This document shows positions 7,956 to 17,219 of a DNA stretch of 64,000 nt, piece after piece. Source of the DNA: Candidatus Altimarinota bacterium (lineage in GTDB: Bacteria; Patescibacteriota; Gracilibacteria; UBA4473); contig JAGLIF010000009.1 of assembly GCA_023143095.1 (NCBI GenBank), positions 1-64,000 of the forward strand, in the 5' to 3' direction. A model generated the notes under the pieces. It did no database searches, had not been told where the DNA came from, and saw only the letters and a program-made list of their open reading frames with translations. How positions within the stretch are numbered: position 1 is the first letter of the stretch; each line of letters begins with the position of its first letter. Position numbers and translations under genes: made by a program.

Positions 7956-9116
7956 TTATTTATTCATAGCAACTTTTTCTGTTACAAAGTCTCCAGCAAA
8001 ATAATGAAGTACTGATCGTTCTCTCTGATAAGATGCCACCAGATTCTTTTCTAATCTAAAACTTTCTTTTTCATCAAAGATCAATTCATTTAAACATTCT
8101 CTTGTTTGTGGTCCAACAATTCCAGCACCTACCGAAGATCTGTTTTTAATAAGTCCCTCCTCTAATTGAAAAAGAATCAATGCTTCTTTTGTAATTTTTC
8201 CAAAATATCCCGTCGGAACATGATTCATAAATTCTTTTTGAATCAACATCTCCTGCAATTTAAAAACATCTGCACTTCGTTTTCCTTTCGTTAAATCTTT
8301 TTCAAAATGAAATTCTGCCCATTTTTTAGCAATTTGTTCTTGCGTCTCCTTTTTATGCAATATATCTGACAATTTCATACGCGTTTGAGGTCCAAAAAAA
8401 CCAGCCCCCACATCAGATTCATCAGATAAAACAAAGTATTTTTTTTGAAAAGAAAAGATTGACTCTTCCAATTCCTCATCAAAAACACCATCAATCTCCT
8501 TTGAATAAAAGCCCAATTTATCGAGTGCTTTTTGCAAAGTAATCACCTCTTCTCCAGTTTTACCTACATATAAATTCTCCTCAAAAACTATTCTCTTGGG
8601 AAGATCTAAAATCTGAACTAAGGATAATACAGCACTAAAATTTACACCTATTTCTACAGACGAATTTTCAGGAAAAATTTCACCTTCCCAATGTTTAACC
8701 CCGAGTGCCAAAGCCCTAAGCAACCCTTCTTCTCCAAAACCCATCCAAAGATCAAGTCGATCATGTCGTGCTAACTCTCGTTCTCCTTTATTTACAATAG
8801 CGCCACCTCTATCATGCACAACACCACATCCAAATTCTTTTAAACAAATCTTCGTTCCAAAAGCATAATTTGATGGAGCAGCTATCATTCCTGGAAATAC
8901 TGGCGTCGAATCAGCACTAACAATTCCTTCTCCATTGAGACGAATTTCTGATTCATATCCTCCTGTCACATAAAAATTCTGATTAGGTAATGGAGAATAA
9001 TATCCAGTAATGGTAAAATTTCGTTTTTCCCCTGATTCTCGAGCAAAAACAACCTCACCAATCTGTGAAATACTCAGAACAGTTATTAGTACCAATACAT
9101 TTAGAAAACTTTTCAT
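7956..9116 (-). CDS. 3D-domain cell-wall protein with two peptidoglycan-binding repeats
   Basis: The 386-residue exported protein begins with a signal peptide (cut near VVFA, residue ~25). Residues ~35-145 form a 3D/double-psi-barrel domain of the kind found in Gram-positive lytic transglycosylases (RpfB/YuiC/MltA type). The conserved acid positions are visible in IVSADSTP, VVHDRGGAI and RLDLWMG. Two PG_binding_1-like units follow (~190-245 LQKALDKLGFY…; ~285-330 LQEMLIQKEF…). The likely job is cutting or turning over peptidoglycan outside the cell. A clear promoter precedes it, and an MFS gene follows by 1 bp. Confidence 0.85.
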   Translation of the reverse strand: MKSFLNVLVLITVLSISQIGEVVFARESGEKRNFTITGYYSPLPNQNFYVTGGYESEIRLNGEGIVSADSTPVFPGMIAAPSNYAFGTKICLKEFGCGVVHDRGGAIVNKGERELARHDRLDLWMGFGEEGLLRALALGVKHWEGEIFPENSSVEIGVNFSAVLSLVQILDLPKRIVFEENLYVGKTGEEVITLQKALDKLGFYSKEIDGVFDEELEESIFSFQKKYFVLSDESDVGAGFFGPQTRMKLSDILHKKETQEQIAKKWAEFHFEKDLTKGKRSADVFKLQEMLIQKEFMNHVPTGYFGKITKEALILFQLEEGLIKNRSSVGAGIVGPQTRECLNELIFDEKESFRLEKNLVASYQRERSVLHYFAGDFVTEKVAMNK

Positions 9117-9141
9117 TCAAAATAAAAAAGCAAATCGGAAG

Positions 9142-9170
9142 ATTATACCTTATTTATGGGATTTTTTCAA
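9142..9170 (-). promoter_or_regulatory. Promoter of the 3D-domain/MFS operon
   Basis: TTGAAA (9165-9170), a 17-bp spacer and a perfect TATAAT (9142-9147) sit about 25 bp before the ATG at 9116. Confidence 0.65.
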
Positions 9171-9197
9171 TGATTAGACATTGTCAAAAAACCTGTT

Positions 9198-10103
9198 TTA
9201 TTTTTTACTACTATTTGGTTTTACCTTTACTTCACTAGCTTTAATCATTAGCGAAAGAATTTCTCCTCTTCCTCCCGTTTTTATTCCATTTTCATTAAAG
9301 ATCATGTATGTTTTTTTATAATCGCCATCTAACTCTTCATAAATCACAGATAACAAAACTTCAATTTTATCTTTTTTCAATTTCTTATAAGACAAAGTCA
9401 TTTGCCTCATTTTATTCCCAAATTTTTTAAGAATTTCTAAAGTTGGAATACTTTCAAAAACATTTCTCCATTCAACTTCTTCAATAAAATCTTTCGATTC
9501 TGCTCTTTCATAAAAGAAAACACCTTTTTTAGAAATTTCCATTACTTTCTGCTCTTCTATCTGCTCTTCTAATTGATTAAAATACACTTCACTTTTTGTA
9601 AGTTGTCCAAATTTATCAAAAAACATTTCAAAACTACAAATATCATTAATTCCTTTAAAAATCACATACTTATAAAGTTCTTCTAAATCAGGATTTAGTT
9701 CTACATTTCTATCAATAAATTCTACCGTTTTTGAGTTTTTTATTTCCTTCAAAGCAGATAAGGGCAATTTATCTTTTATAAATCCTACAAAAGTATATTG
9801 CTTTTGTAATTCACTTTGAGAAAAGCCCCACCACAAATAAGAATAAAAAAACAAAACACCTACAAAAAAATAAATCATAAAAGTCACCAATTTCTGTATA
9901 TATTTTTTTATCTTTGATCGTCGTATCAATATCAAAATAGCCTTATCCCAAATCTCCTCAGTAACCCCTTGATTAAAAGCTCCTTCTTTTATTTCTTCTA
10001 TTCGATAATTCAAAAGTAAATACCCCTTTATATTTTTTGCCAAAACTCTAGGAGTTAATACTTTCGTTTCTACCATAGGCTTTGATACCTTTTTTTCTAT
10101 CAT
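9198..10103 (-). CDS. Single-pass membrane protein of unknown function
   Basis: The 301-residue protein has a ~65-residue basic cytoplasmic N-terminus. It includes a helical segment (LAKNIKGYLLLNYRIEEIKEGAFNQG) resembling small helical domains seen in CPR proteins. One transmembrane helix follows (~70-92, FMIYFFVGVLFFYSYLWWGF), then ~200 mostly hydrophilic external residues. No catalytic motif is recognised. Its TATAAT box ends 6 nt before the ATG, so the mRNA is probably leaderless. Confidence 0.75.
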   Translation of the reverse strand: MIEKKVSKPMVETKVLTPRVLAKNIKGYLLLNYRIEEIKEGAFNQGVTEEIWDKAILILIRRSKIKKYIQKLVTFMIYFFVGVLFFYSYLWWGFSQSELQKQYTFVGFIKDKLPLSALKEIKNSKTVEFIDRNVELNPDLEELYKYVIFKGINDICSFEMFFDKFGQLTKSEVYFNQLEEQIEEQKVMEISKKGVFFYERAESKDFIEEVEWRNVFESIPTLEILKKFGNKMRQMTLSYKKLKKDKIEVLLSVIYEELDGDYKKTYMIFNENGIKTGGRGEILSLMIKASEVKVKPNSSKK

Positions 10104-10109
10104 CTCGAG

Positions 10110-10138
10110 ATTATATCATATTTTCAAAGTTTTTTCAA
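10110..10138 (-). promoter_or_regulatory. Promoter implying a leaderless mRNA
   Basis: TTGAAA (10133-10138), a 17-bp spacer and TATAAT (10110-10115) end only 6 nt from the ATG at 10103. Transcription would start at or next to the A of the start codon. Confidence 0.65.
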
Positions 10139-10159
10139 TAAAATCATTATTTTTTTCTC

Positions 10160-10188
10160 ACGAGTTTATTAAATCAATATTTCCTTAA
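10160..10188 (+). repeat. Tail-motif repeat copy
   Basis: This copy reads CGAGTTTATTAAATCAATATTTCCTTAAA. It shares the extended form (ACGAGTTTATT-AATCA-TTTCC) with the copy at 28711 and, inverted, with 35457. Confidence 0.6.
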
Positions 10189-10218
10189 ATAAATATATAT
10201 AAAAACTGTATAAAAAAG

Positions 10219-10246
10219 TTGACCAATAAAGAACAAAAATTATACT
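10219..10246 (+). promoter_or_regulatory. Promoter of the SLH protein gene
   Basis: TTGACC (10219-10224), a 16-bp spacer and TATACT (10241-10246) precede the ATG at 10255 by 8 nt, again predicting a leaderless or near-leaderless mRNA. Confidence 0.65.
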
Positions 10247-10254
10247 CAAGATAA

Positions 10255-11250
10255 ATGAATATTATAGGAAAAATTTCATTTCTCTTTGGCTTAATGGTTC
10301 CTGTATCGTCTTTTGCTTTTTCTGATATTTCTGCACAAGATCCACAATTCCATATTTTTTCCCATCTCCAAGAAACTAAAATTATAAATGGTTATGGAGA
10401 CGGCAATTTTTACCCTGAACGCACTGTTACTCGTGCTGAAGCATTAATCATTGCTCTTCGTGCTGGAGATATTGTCATACAAAAAGAATTTTCTGGTAAA
10501 ACTTATTTTTCTGATATTGATCCAAACCAATGGTATGCTCCAGCAATCTCACGAGGAGTTGAAACAGGAATAATATTTAACAAAAACAAAACATTTAATC
10601 CTAATAACCCCGTTACAAAAGCTGAGTTTCTCGCTTTCTTATTCCGAAGTACAAAAGTAGACTTCACACACCACTTTGGAAATAGAAACATTGCCCTGGA
10701 TATACCTAATGAGGCTTGGTTTGTCCCTCATTTTTCTTATGCCAAAAAATATCAAATTGCTCAAATTCCAGCCGATAAATTTTATAGACCATTTAAAAAA
10801 CTCTCTCGTCGAGAAGTTGCTATGATGACATTCCGACAACTAAAAATATTTCATGGAACTCCTGCAACAAAACTACTAGCAGAACTTCAAGCAGAAATAC
10901 AACAATTTCTTACCCTTAGTCGAGAAAAAAAAATAAGTGAAGCTGAATTTCACCTACACAAAATATTGGATCTCAATGATAAATTAACAAGAACCAAAAA
11001 CAATTCAAATGCCGTTGCAGCAAGATTTATTTCTAGATCTATGAAGAACCTTTCTGAAAGCCTTCGATATTTTCGAAGAGAAAAAACACTTCTAGGCATC
11101 GAATACCTATATATAGCACTAAAACAAGCAAAAAAAGCAAATGAAAAATCTTCTGAAATCACTCCATTTGCCAAAGAATTGGTAAATCTAATAAACGAGA
11201 CACTCATTAGTTTTACCACTCCAACAGTACAACAATTATCCCAACGATAA
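10255..11250 (+). CDS. S-layer homology (SLH) domain protein
   Basis: A signal peptide (cut near SSFA, residue 21) is followed by three SLH repeats at about 23-75, 85-140 and 145-198. Each has the usual pattern of 'FSDI…W…', a central helix, and 'F.P…TRAE' (GYGDGNFYPERTVTRAEA is the best copy). SLH triplets bind secondary cell-wall polymers and hold proteins at the surface. The remaining 130 residues are helical and basic with no known motif. With the second SLH protein at 12441 it suggests a wall that carries an S-layer or SLH-tethered proteins. Confidence 0.9.
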   Translation: MNIIGKISFLFGLMVPVSSFAFSDISAQDPQFHIFSHLQETKIINGYGDGNFYPERTVTRAEALIIALRAGDIVIQKEFSGKTYFSDIDPNQWYAPAISRGVETGIIFNKNKTFNPNNPVTKAEFLAFLFRSTKVDFTHHFGNRNIALDIPNEAWFVPHFSYAKKYQIAQIPADKFYRPFKKLSRREVAMMTFRQLKIFHGTPATKLLAELQAEIQQFLTLSREKKISEAEFHLHKILDLNDKLTRTKNNSNAVAARFISRSMKNLSESLRYFRREKTLLGIEYLYIALKQAKKANEKSSEITPFAKELVNLINETLISFTTPTVQQLSQR

Positions 11251-11279
11251 ATTTTTACCAAAAACTATAAAGAATATAA

Positions 11280-11308
11280 TTGACTTTTATGTCAATATGC
11301 TTTAAAAT
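11280..11308 (+). promoter_or_regulatory. Promoter of the nrnA-like gene
   Basis: TTGACT (11280-11285), a 17-bp spacer and TAAAAT (11303-11308) lie 30 bp before the ATG at 11339. No Shine-Dalgarno motif lies between them. Confidence 0.55.
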
Positions 11309-11338
11309 TAAATCTTATCGATATTTTTACATAAAATA

Positions 11339-12319
11339 ATGCCTCCAAAACAAACTATTGATCACGAAAATTTAGAAAAACTAAAGCGTTACCTAAAAAC
11401 GAAACCAAAAATGATTATTCTCGCCCATAGTAGTCCCGATGGAGATACTTTGGGAGGCGCACTAGGAATATATTTTAGTCTCAAAAATACGGGACAAGAA
11501 GTTCAAGTCGCTTGTATAGATAAGATTCCTAAAAAATACCAATTTTTACCAGGTGTAGAAAAAATTCAAACAGATTTCGATGAAAATGATTTCGATACCG
11601 TTATTTTTGTAGACTGTGGAAATAAAAAAATGACAAAATTTCATGAAACAAAACCAAAAATTCATTCCAATAAAATGGTGAAGATCAATATTGATCATCA
11701 TCCTTCCAATGATTTTTTTGGAGAAATTAACTTTGTTTCCACTTTGTCATGTTCTTCAACAGAAATTATTTTCGAACTACTCAAGGCTCTAGAACTCAAC
11801 ATAACACCCCAAATAGCAACTTTACTTCTTTTAGGAATCTATACAGACACAGGTAATTTCATGCATCAAAACACAACGCCAAAAAGTTATCTCGCTGCAT
11901 CTCAACTCATAAAATTGGGAGGAAATGTCTCTCAAATTGCACGAAATGTTTTTCGCAATTATGAACTAAAAACCTTTAAGCTTTGGGCTAAAGTTTTACA
12001 AAACCTCCATGTAACAAGTGATGGAGCAGCTATTGTCGGTATAGAAAAAAAAGATTACCAATCCATTGGAGCCTCAAGGTCTGATCTCGAAGGAGTTATT
12101 GACTACATTAATTCCATGCCCGAAGCAAAATACTCTGTACTCTTATCGGAAGACGAAACTGGAAATGTAAAAGCGAGCCTACGAACTCGAAATGAAGATG
12201 TAGATGTTAAAGCTTTAGCGGAAAAATTTGGCGGAGGAGGTCATATCAAAGCCTCTGGATTTACCATCAAAGGTGGACGACTAGAAAAAGAAGTAAAGTG
12301 GAAAATTATTCAGGAATAA
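11339..12319 (+). CDS. nrnA: DHH/DHHA1 phosphoesterase, NrnA-like (nano-RNase / pAp phosphatase)
   Basis: This 326-residue protein has the full DHH set: AHSSPDGDTLGG (30-40), VDCGN near 96, the DHH motif in IDHHPSN near 118, and IYTDTGN near 172. The DHHA1 substrate-binding end follows, with the glycine-rich GGGGHIKASGF near 300. Family members use two metal ions to degrade 2-5-nt RNAs, and some also remove the 3' phosphate of pAp. Length fits the family (~310-340). A c-di-GMP link is possible, since NrnA also degrades pGpG and a diguanylate cyclase is encoded at 48163. That link is inference. Confidence 0.9.
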   Translation: MPPKQTIDHENLEKLKRYLKTKPKMIILAHSSPDGDTLGGALGIYFSLKNTGQEVQVACIDKIPKKYQFLPGVEKIQTDFDENDFDTVIFVDCGNKKMTKFHETKPKIHSNKMVKINIDHHPSNDFFGEINFVSTLSCSSTEIIFELLKALELNITPQIATLLLLGIYTDTGNFMHQNTTPKSYLAASQLIKLGGNVSQIARNVFRNYELKTFKLWAKVLQNLHVTSDGAAIVGIEKKDYQSIGASRSDLEGVIDYINSMPEAKYSVLLSEDETGNVKASLRTRNEDVDVKALAEKFGGGGHIKASGFTIKGGRLEKEVKWKIIQE

Positions 12320-12325
12320 TTTCTC

Positions 12326-12351
12326 GATGAAATACTGATAAATAAACTTTT
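12326..12351 (-). repeat. Tail-motif repeat copy after nrnA
   Basis: GATGAAATACTGATAAATAAAC is the inverse of the TTTATCAGTGTTTC motif and starts 7 bp after the stop of the phosphoesterase gene. Confidence 0.6.
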
Positions 12352-12440
12352 ATCATTGCTCCCCCGACTTCCCACTATCAAAAAAGCCAATTGTATTTTC
12401 ATTCGACTTTTCAGCAAAAATAACTTATAAAAAAAGAAGC

Positions 12441-13640
12441 ATGAAAAACCATTTTCGACTTTCAGTAATCATTCTTTCCAGTATTTATTTTTCAAGTATA
12501 TCTTTGCATGTTTATGCTGAAAATTTTCCCGATACAAATAATTCTATTTACAAAGAATCCGTCTATTTTCTACAAGGTAAAAATATTCTCCGTGGATATG
12601 ATGATGGCACTTTTCGTCCAGAAAATAAAATCAATCGAGCTGAATTTCTCAAAATTCTTATCAGCTCAAATTTTGCCGAAGAATTAGAACGAGGTGATTA
12701 TAAAAGAACTTGTTTTTCAGACATTCCGAATGCTTATGAGTGGTATGCACCTTACGCATGCCTTGCAAAGGGATACGGAATCATAAAAGGCTATGACGGA
12801 AATTTACTCAAACCCGCTCAAAATATAAATTTTGCAGAAGCTTCTAAAATCATAACTAATGTCTATAAAAATGGTGTAAAAGAAGATCCATCCCTTTGGT
12901 ACAAAAATTATATTAAATTCATGGCAGAGAATAAACTTATCCCACCACATCTCACCGAATTCGATCATGAAATCACCAGAGGGGAAATGGCTGAAATGAT
13001 TGCCCGAGTCATAAAGAAAGATGAAAGCAAACTAGAAGGGTATTTGGAGTTCCGAAAAACTAAATATGGAGAATCTACACTTCCAACTTGGGAAAGCCTT
13101 TCTGGAGAAAGTGCTTCCTCAAATAATACAGATACACTCGTTGTAGATATCCCCCACCCTGGTCCCTTTATCGAAGGACAGTACATTTCCAATTATAAAC
13201 AATGGATAAAGGCTAACTACAATCCAGGAGAAAACAACAATCAAATCACTGAAAATGAAAAATCATCTATAAAGAGTAATCTTACAACACTAATCAATCA
13301 AAAACGCTCTGCCGCACAAAAAAATACCTTCACCGAAAACTCTATACTCGAAACCACCGCTCAAACTTTTGCCGAACACCTAGTCGCAAATGCTTTTTAT
13401 TCCCATACAAACCTTTTTGGAAAAGATCCCTTTGATCGAGTAAAAGAAAACAACTATGAAGGCTTTGTAGCCGAAAGCATCGTCTGGCAAAGTGATGGAG
13501 CAAACGATGCAATAGATTGGTGGAAAAACTCTGCAATTCACTGGAATAACATCATGCAAGAAGATTTTATAAATGCTGGAATTGGCATTGCAAAAGAACC
13601 TGTTGGAGGATATATCATAGTTCTCCTAATAGGTGCGTAA
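12441..13640 (+). CDS. SLH protein fused to a CAP (SCP/PR1-like) domain
   Basis: The 399-residue protein has a signal peptide (cut near HVYA, residue 26) and three SLH-like repeats (~30-200; GYDDGTFRPENKINRAEF is the clearest). A low-complexity Ser/Thr linker follows. The C-terminal ~130 residues are a CAP domain: LINQKRSAAQ…, FAEHLVANAFYSHTNLFG, the Glu of 'AESIVW', and HWNNIMQEDFINAGIGIA. CAP proteins in bacteria are surface proteins of mostly unknown activity. The SLH part should tether this one to the wall. It ends just before the convergent alaX gene. Confidence 0.88.
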   Translation: MKNHFRLSVIILSSIYFSSISLHVYAENFPDTNNSIYKESVYFLQGKNILRGYDDGTFRPENKINRAEFLKILISSNFAEELERGDYKRTCFSDIPNAYEWYAPYACLAKGYGIIKGYDGNLLKPAQNINFAEASKIITNVYKNGVKEDPSLWYKNYIKFMAENKLIPPHLTEFDHEITRGEMAEMIARVIKKDESKLEGYLEFRKTKYGESTLPTWESLSGESASSNNTDTLVVDIPHPGPFIEGQYISNYKQWIKANYNPGENNNQITENEKSSIKSNLTTLINQKRSAAQKNTFTENSILETTAQTFAEHLVANAFYSHTNLFGKDPFDRVKENNYEGFVAESIVWQSDGANDAIDWWKNSAIHWNNIMQEDFINAGIGIAKEPVGGYIIVLLIGA

Positions 13641-13671
13641 AATCTGGATTGTACTCATTCCTACCCACATA

Positions 13672-14388
13672 CTACACCTCTTCCAACTTATAAGAAATCC
13701 TCAAACTACCTTTCTTATTCACCATTTTACGAATTTTAACCTTCCCAATCTCTACAGACGATTTCACATGCGTTCCACCACAACCACAAGAACTAAATCC
13801 TTCAAAGCTAACAGTTCGAGCACTTTTTCCTTCTGGTACCCAAATCCCACACTTTTTGGCTTCTTCTTCTGTAATCTCTTTTATTTTGACTTTTAAATCT
13901 TGTTCAACCAACTCATTTAAAACCTTTTCAACTTGTGAAACATATTCCATTGGATTTTCCAAATTCCCTTCATATTCTACATAACTCCCTTCAGGAAAGT
14001 GAAAACCTTTCGTAGGTTTAAGTCCTGGTATTTGTAACTTTGTCACCGCACAATCGAGTAAATGTCCTGCTGAATGCAAGCGTGCTAAAAGTTTTCGCCC
14101 TTCCCCATCCACTTTTAAATCAACACTTTCACCTATCACAAAACTTCCATTTTCGAATTCTCCATAATGAAAAACTTGACCATTCTGATCCATTCTAACC
14201 ACAGAAACGATGAAAGTACCTTGAGATGAAGTAATCCTTCCTGAATCCGACTTTTGCCCACCTCCTTGTGGATAAAAAATTGTTTCATCCAAAATAAGAT
14301 ACTTCCCAATCTCATTTTCTCCAACCTCTGCAACTTTTGCTAAACTTTCAAATATATATGTATCAAACAAATAATTAAGTTTTGTCAT
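13672..14388 (-). CDS. alaX: AlaX-type alanyl-tRNA editing protein
   Basis: The 238-residue stand-alone protein resembles the editing part of AlaRS, which hydrolyses Ser- or Gly-tRNA(Ala). FYPQGGGQKSDSG (38-50) and the zinc-site motifs HSAGH (H105, H109) and CGGTH (C203, H207) are all intact. Length fits medium AlaX (AlaX-M). The gene lies just downstream of tRNA-Leu on the same strand and convergent with the SLH-CAP gene. Confidence 0.9.
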   Translation of the reverse strand: MTKLNYLFDTYIFESLAKVAEVGENEIGKYLILDETIFYPQGGGQKSDSGRITSSQGTFIVSVVRMDQNGQVFHYGEFENGSFVIGESVDLKVDGEGRKLLARLHSAGHLLDCAVTKLQIPGLKPTKGFHFPEGSYVEYEGNLENPMEYVSQVEKVLNELVEQDLKVKIKEITEEEAKKCGIWVPEGKSARTVSFEGFSSCGCGGTHVKSSVEIGKVKIRKMVNKKGSLRISYKLEEV

Positions 14389-14410
14389 GAATTATAATTA
14401 AAAAATGTCA

Positions 14411-14495
14411 TGGTGCCGAGGGAGGGAATCGAACCCTCACTCCTTGCGGAACACGATTTTGAGTCGTGCGCGTCTACCAATTCCGCCACCCCGGC
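14411..14495 (-). tRNA. tRNA-Leu (anticodon CAA)
   Basis: On the minus strand the sequence begins GCCGGGGTGGCGGAATTGG and ends TCGATTCCCTCCCTCGGCA plus an encoded CCA. The acceptor stem pairs as GCCGGGG/CCCTCGGC-like, with minor imperfection. The anticodon stem CACGA/TCGTG carries the loop CTCAAAA, giving CAA. The long variable arm and 85-nt length are as expected for a class II leucine tRNA. Confidence 0.96.
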
Positions 14496-14589
14496 TTATC
14501 AAACTCTTTTTAAAAAAAGCTAAAAAATTCTAGAAACTTTTCCTGCTAACGCAACTTATTTTTCCAAATTTTGAATACCAATTCGAACT

Positions 14590-15504
14590 TTAAGAATTCA
14601 AACTGGTATCAACTACTTTCTTTTCTACTGGCAAATTACAAGCCTTCAATAAATTCTTGTCATATTCATCCAAAGTCAAAGTCCTGATTGGGAATGGTAT
14701 ATTAATACCTGCCGCATCAAAATCTATTTTTAATTGTTGTATTATCTCTGAACGAACATTATACCAACTCTCACTTGACTCAATCCAAAATCGTGCCTCC
14801 AAAAGAATCGCTGAATCTCCAAATTCCATCGCCAATACCTGTGGCGCTGGCTCTGAAAAAACCTCTTTATTTTTCTTAACAGAATTAAGTGTTAATTTTA
14901 TCGCATCAGCCAAAGGCGTTGAATAATGTACTCCAACCTGAAGCGAAATTCGACGAAAAGTATTCGAAGTGAAATTTTGAATAACATTTGTGAGTAGATC
15001 TGCATTAGGAACGATTAAACTTGTCCCATCAAACGCTTGAATTTGTGTTATCCGCACATTAATTTCTGTAATTTTCCCTAAACGACCATCAACTTTTATA
15101 ACATCACCAATTTTAAATTTTTTCTGAGTTAAAATTACCACCCCTGCAATAAAGTTGGATAATAAATCCTTAAAAGCAAAACCGAGTCCCACAGACATCG
15201 GTCCTACTACCCATCCAATATTTATATCAATTATAGTAAAAGCAATAGAAACACCGAGAAGTATCACAAAAAAATAAACAACTCGTTCTGTTAGTATCAC
15301 TATTTCTTGATGCACTTCGTACTTACTTTGTTTAATAATTCTATGTGCAATTATCTTTTTCAAAACTTTCGCTAAAATGAAAAAAATTAAAATTACCAAA
15401 AGAGCACTTCCCCATTTTCCAAGAGAAGCAAAGAAATCAACAAAACTATAGGTTTCCTCTACTACCTTATTTGCAGTTTGAGCAAAAGCTGTATTCCACA
15501 ACAT
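14590..15504 (-). CDS. MscS-family mechanosensitive channel
   Basis: The protein (304 residues from the chosen start) has three to four N-terminal helices. The pore helix carries the Gly/Ala pattern (VGLGFAFKDLLSNFIAGVVIL) typical of MscS TM3. The β-domain follows (FKIGDVIKVDGRLGKITEINVR), then IVPNADLLTNVIQNFT and an α/β cytoplasmic end. These channels open on osmotic downshock. The start is set at the second possible codon (ATG, 15504) because a promoter overlaps the upstream GTG at 15537. Confidence 0.9.
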   Translation of the reverse strand: MLWNTAFAQTANKVVEETYSFVDFFASLGKWGSALLVILIFFILAKVLKKIIAHRIIKQSKYEVHQEIVILTERVVYFFVILLGVSIAFTIIDINIGWVVGPMSVGLGFAFKDLLSNFIAGVVILTQKKFKIGDVIKVDGRLGKITEINVRITQIQAFDGTSLIVPNADLLTNVIQNFTSNTFRRISLQVGVHYSTPLADAIKLTLNSVKKNKEVFSEPAPQVLAMEFGDSAILLEARFWIESSESWYNVRSEIIQQLKIDFDAAGINIPFPIRTLTLDEYDKNLLKACNLPVEKKVVDTSLNS

Positions 15505-15527
15505 TTTTTTTATTAAAAAATCCGTAC

Positions 15528-15556
15528 ATTGTAACACAATTAAAACTTTTCTACAA
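15528..15556 (-). promoter_or_regulatory. Promoter of the mscS-like gene
   Basis: TTGTAG (15551-15556), a 17-bp spacer and TACAAT (15528-15533) overlap the GTG at 15537 and lie 23 bp before the ATG at 15504. This favours the shorter protein. Confidence 0.5.
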
Positions 15557-15573
15557 ATAACAGTTCTTGACTT

Positions 15574-17145
15574 TTAATATAAATATTTCGAAGATCTCTC
15601 TCCATAAGATAATATATCATTATCCAAAATATTCGGAATCTTAAGCAAACTTCGAGCCAAGAGTTTCGCTATTTGAAGATTAATAATTAACGATATATTT
15701 CGATCTACCACTCTACGACGAATCAAATAACCATCTGATATTTCTTCATGAGAAAATTTATTCGAAGTATTAATCACCAAAGAAACTTGCTTTTCTTCTA
15801 TGATATCTTCCACATTCGGATGCGTTTTGGATGAAATTTTATATACCTTTTCACATACAAAACCATTTTCATTTAAAAATTTAGAAGTGCCCTCTGTACC
15901 TACAAAAGAAAATCCTAATTGATGAAATTTCTTGGCAATTGGTAAAAAATCTACTTTATCTTTCAATTTTCCAAGTGTTACTAATATTTTTGAATGCTTT
16001 GACGGTAAAACAAATCCAACAGAAATAATACTTTTTAAGAAAGCTTCTTCCACACTATCGCCAAAACAAGCTACTTCACCAGTCGAACTCATTTCTACTC
16101 CCAAATTAGGATCTGCGTTCTTTAATCGACTAAAAGAAAATTGTGCAGCTTTAACTCCAACTGATTGTACATCCAAAAGATTTTTTTCTTGATTTTCCAA
16201 TTTTTCTCCCATCCAAATACGCGTTGCAATTTCAATAAAATTCTGTCCTAAAACCTTTGAAGCAAAAGGAAAACTCCGACTAGCTCGCAAGTTACATTCT
16301 ATTATTTTGATTTCATTTTCACGAGCTAAAAATTGAATATTAAACGGTCCAGAAATATGAAGTTTTTTCACTAATTTTTGAGCAATATTTCTCACGCGTC
16401 GAACCGTTTCCAAATACAAATTTTGCGGCGGCAAAACAATCGTTGCATCCCCAGAATGCACCCCCGCATTTTCAATGTGTTCAGCAATCGCTGAAACTAT
16501 AATTTCTCCATTTTGAGCTACTCCATCAAATTCTATCTCTTTTGCATTATCTTCAAATTTAGAAATTACAACAGATGTAGAAGCAACTCCAACCGCTGTT
16601 TTCAAGTAATCTTGAAGACTTTCTTCACTCGTTGCCACAGCCATAGCTGCACCAGAAAGAACAAAACTTGGTCTCACTAAAACCGGATACCCAACTTCTT
16701 TGGCAAAACAAAAAGCTTCTTTTAATTTATCAAATTTTTTCCATTTAGGCTGATCTATTTTTAGCTCATCACAAAGAACGGAAAATTTTCCTCGATCTTC
16801 ACACATATCAATTGAAAAAACAGAAGTCCCTAAAAGTTTTACACCATATTTATCTAACTCCATAGCCATGTTTTGAGCGATTTGTCCTCCAGTTGAAAAA
16901 ATAACCCCATCTGGTTTTTCTTTCTCATAAATATCTAAAACTTTTTCAAGTGTCAGTTCTTCAAAATACAAACGATCACATTCATCAAAATCTGTAGAAA
17001 CTGTTTCTGGATTAGAATTGATAAAAATCGTTTCGTGACCAAGTTTCTTTAAAGTTCTTAGTGTCTGAACTCCACACCAATCAAACTCAACCGAACTTCC
17101 AATACAATAAGGTCCTGAACCGATAATAAGAATCTTCTTTCTCAT
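15574..17145 (-). CDS. Half-length carbamoyl-phosphate synthase large chain (C-terminal half only)
   Basis: Bacterial CarB is ~1,070 residues with two ATP-grasp halves; this is 523. It begins with the motif opening the second half (IGSGPYCIGSSVEFDWC), continues through one ATP-grasp (VRPSFVLSGAAMAV near 157; IIECNLRASRSFPF near 300), and ends with an allosteric MGS-like domain (~385-523). The carboxyphosphate half is missing and no start of it lies upstream, where a divergent gene begins 87 bp away. It may pair with a separate N-terminal half elsewhere, act as a homodimer, or be a relative with another substrate. No carA is nearby. Confidence 0.8.
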   Translation of the reverse strand: MRKKILIIGSGPYCIGSSVEFDWCGVQTLRTLKKLGHETIFINSNPETVSTDFDECDRLYFEELTLEKVLDIYEKEKPDGVIFSTGGQIAQNMAMELDKYGVKLLGTSVFSIDMCEDRGKFSVLCDELKIDQPKWKKFDKLKEAFCFAKEVGYPVLVRPSFVLSGAAMAVATSEESLQDYLKTAVGVASTSVVISKFEDNAKEIEFDGVAQNGEIIVSAIAEHIENAGVHSGDATIVLPPQNLYLETVRRVRNIAQKLVKKLHISGPFNIQFLARENEIKIIECNLRASRSFPFASKVLGQNFIEIATRIWMGEKLENQEKNLLDVQSVGVKAAQFSFSRLKNADPNLGVEMSSTGEVACFGDSVEEAFLKSIISVGFVLPSKHSKILVTLGKLKDKVDFLPIAKKFHQLGFSFVGTEGTSKFLNENGFVCEKVYKISSKTHPNVEDIIEEKQVSLVINTSNKFSHEEISDGYLIRRRVVDRNISLIINLQIAKLLARSLLKIPNILDNDILSYGERSSKYLY

Positions 17146-17219
17146 GTCCGTAGAATTTTAACTAAAAAAAAATTTTCGAGAAGTTTTTTTTGTATATATA
17201 CATAATACTAACAAAAAGT

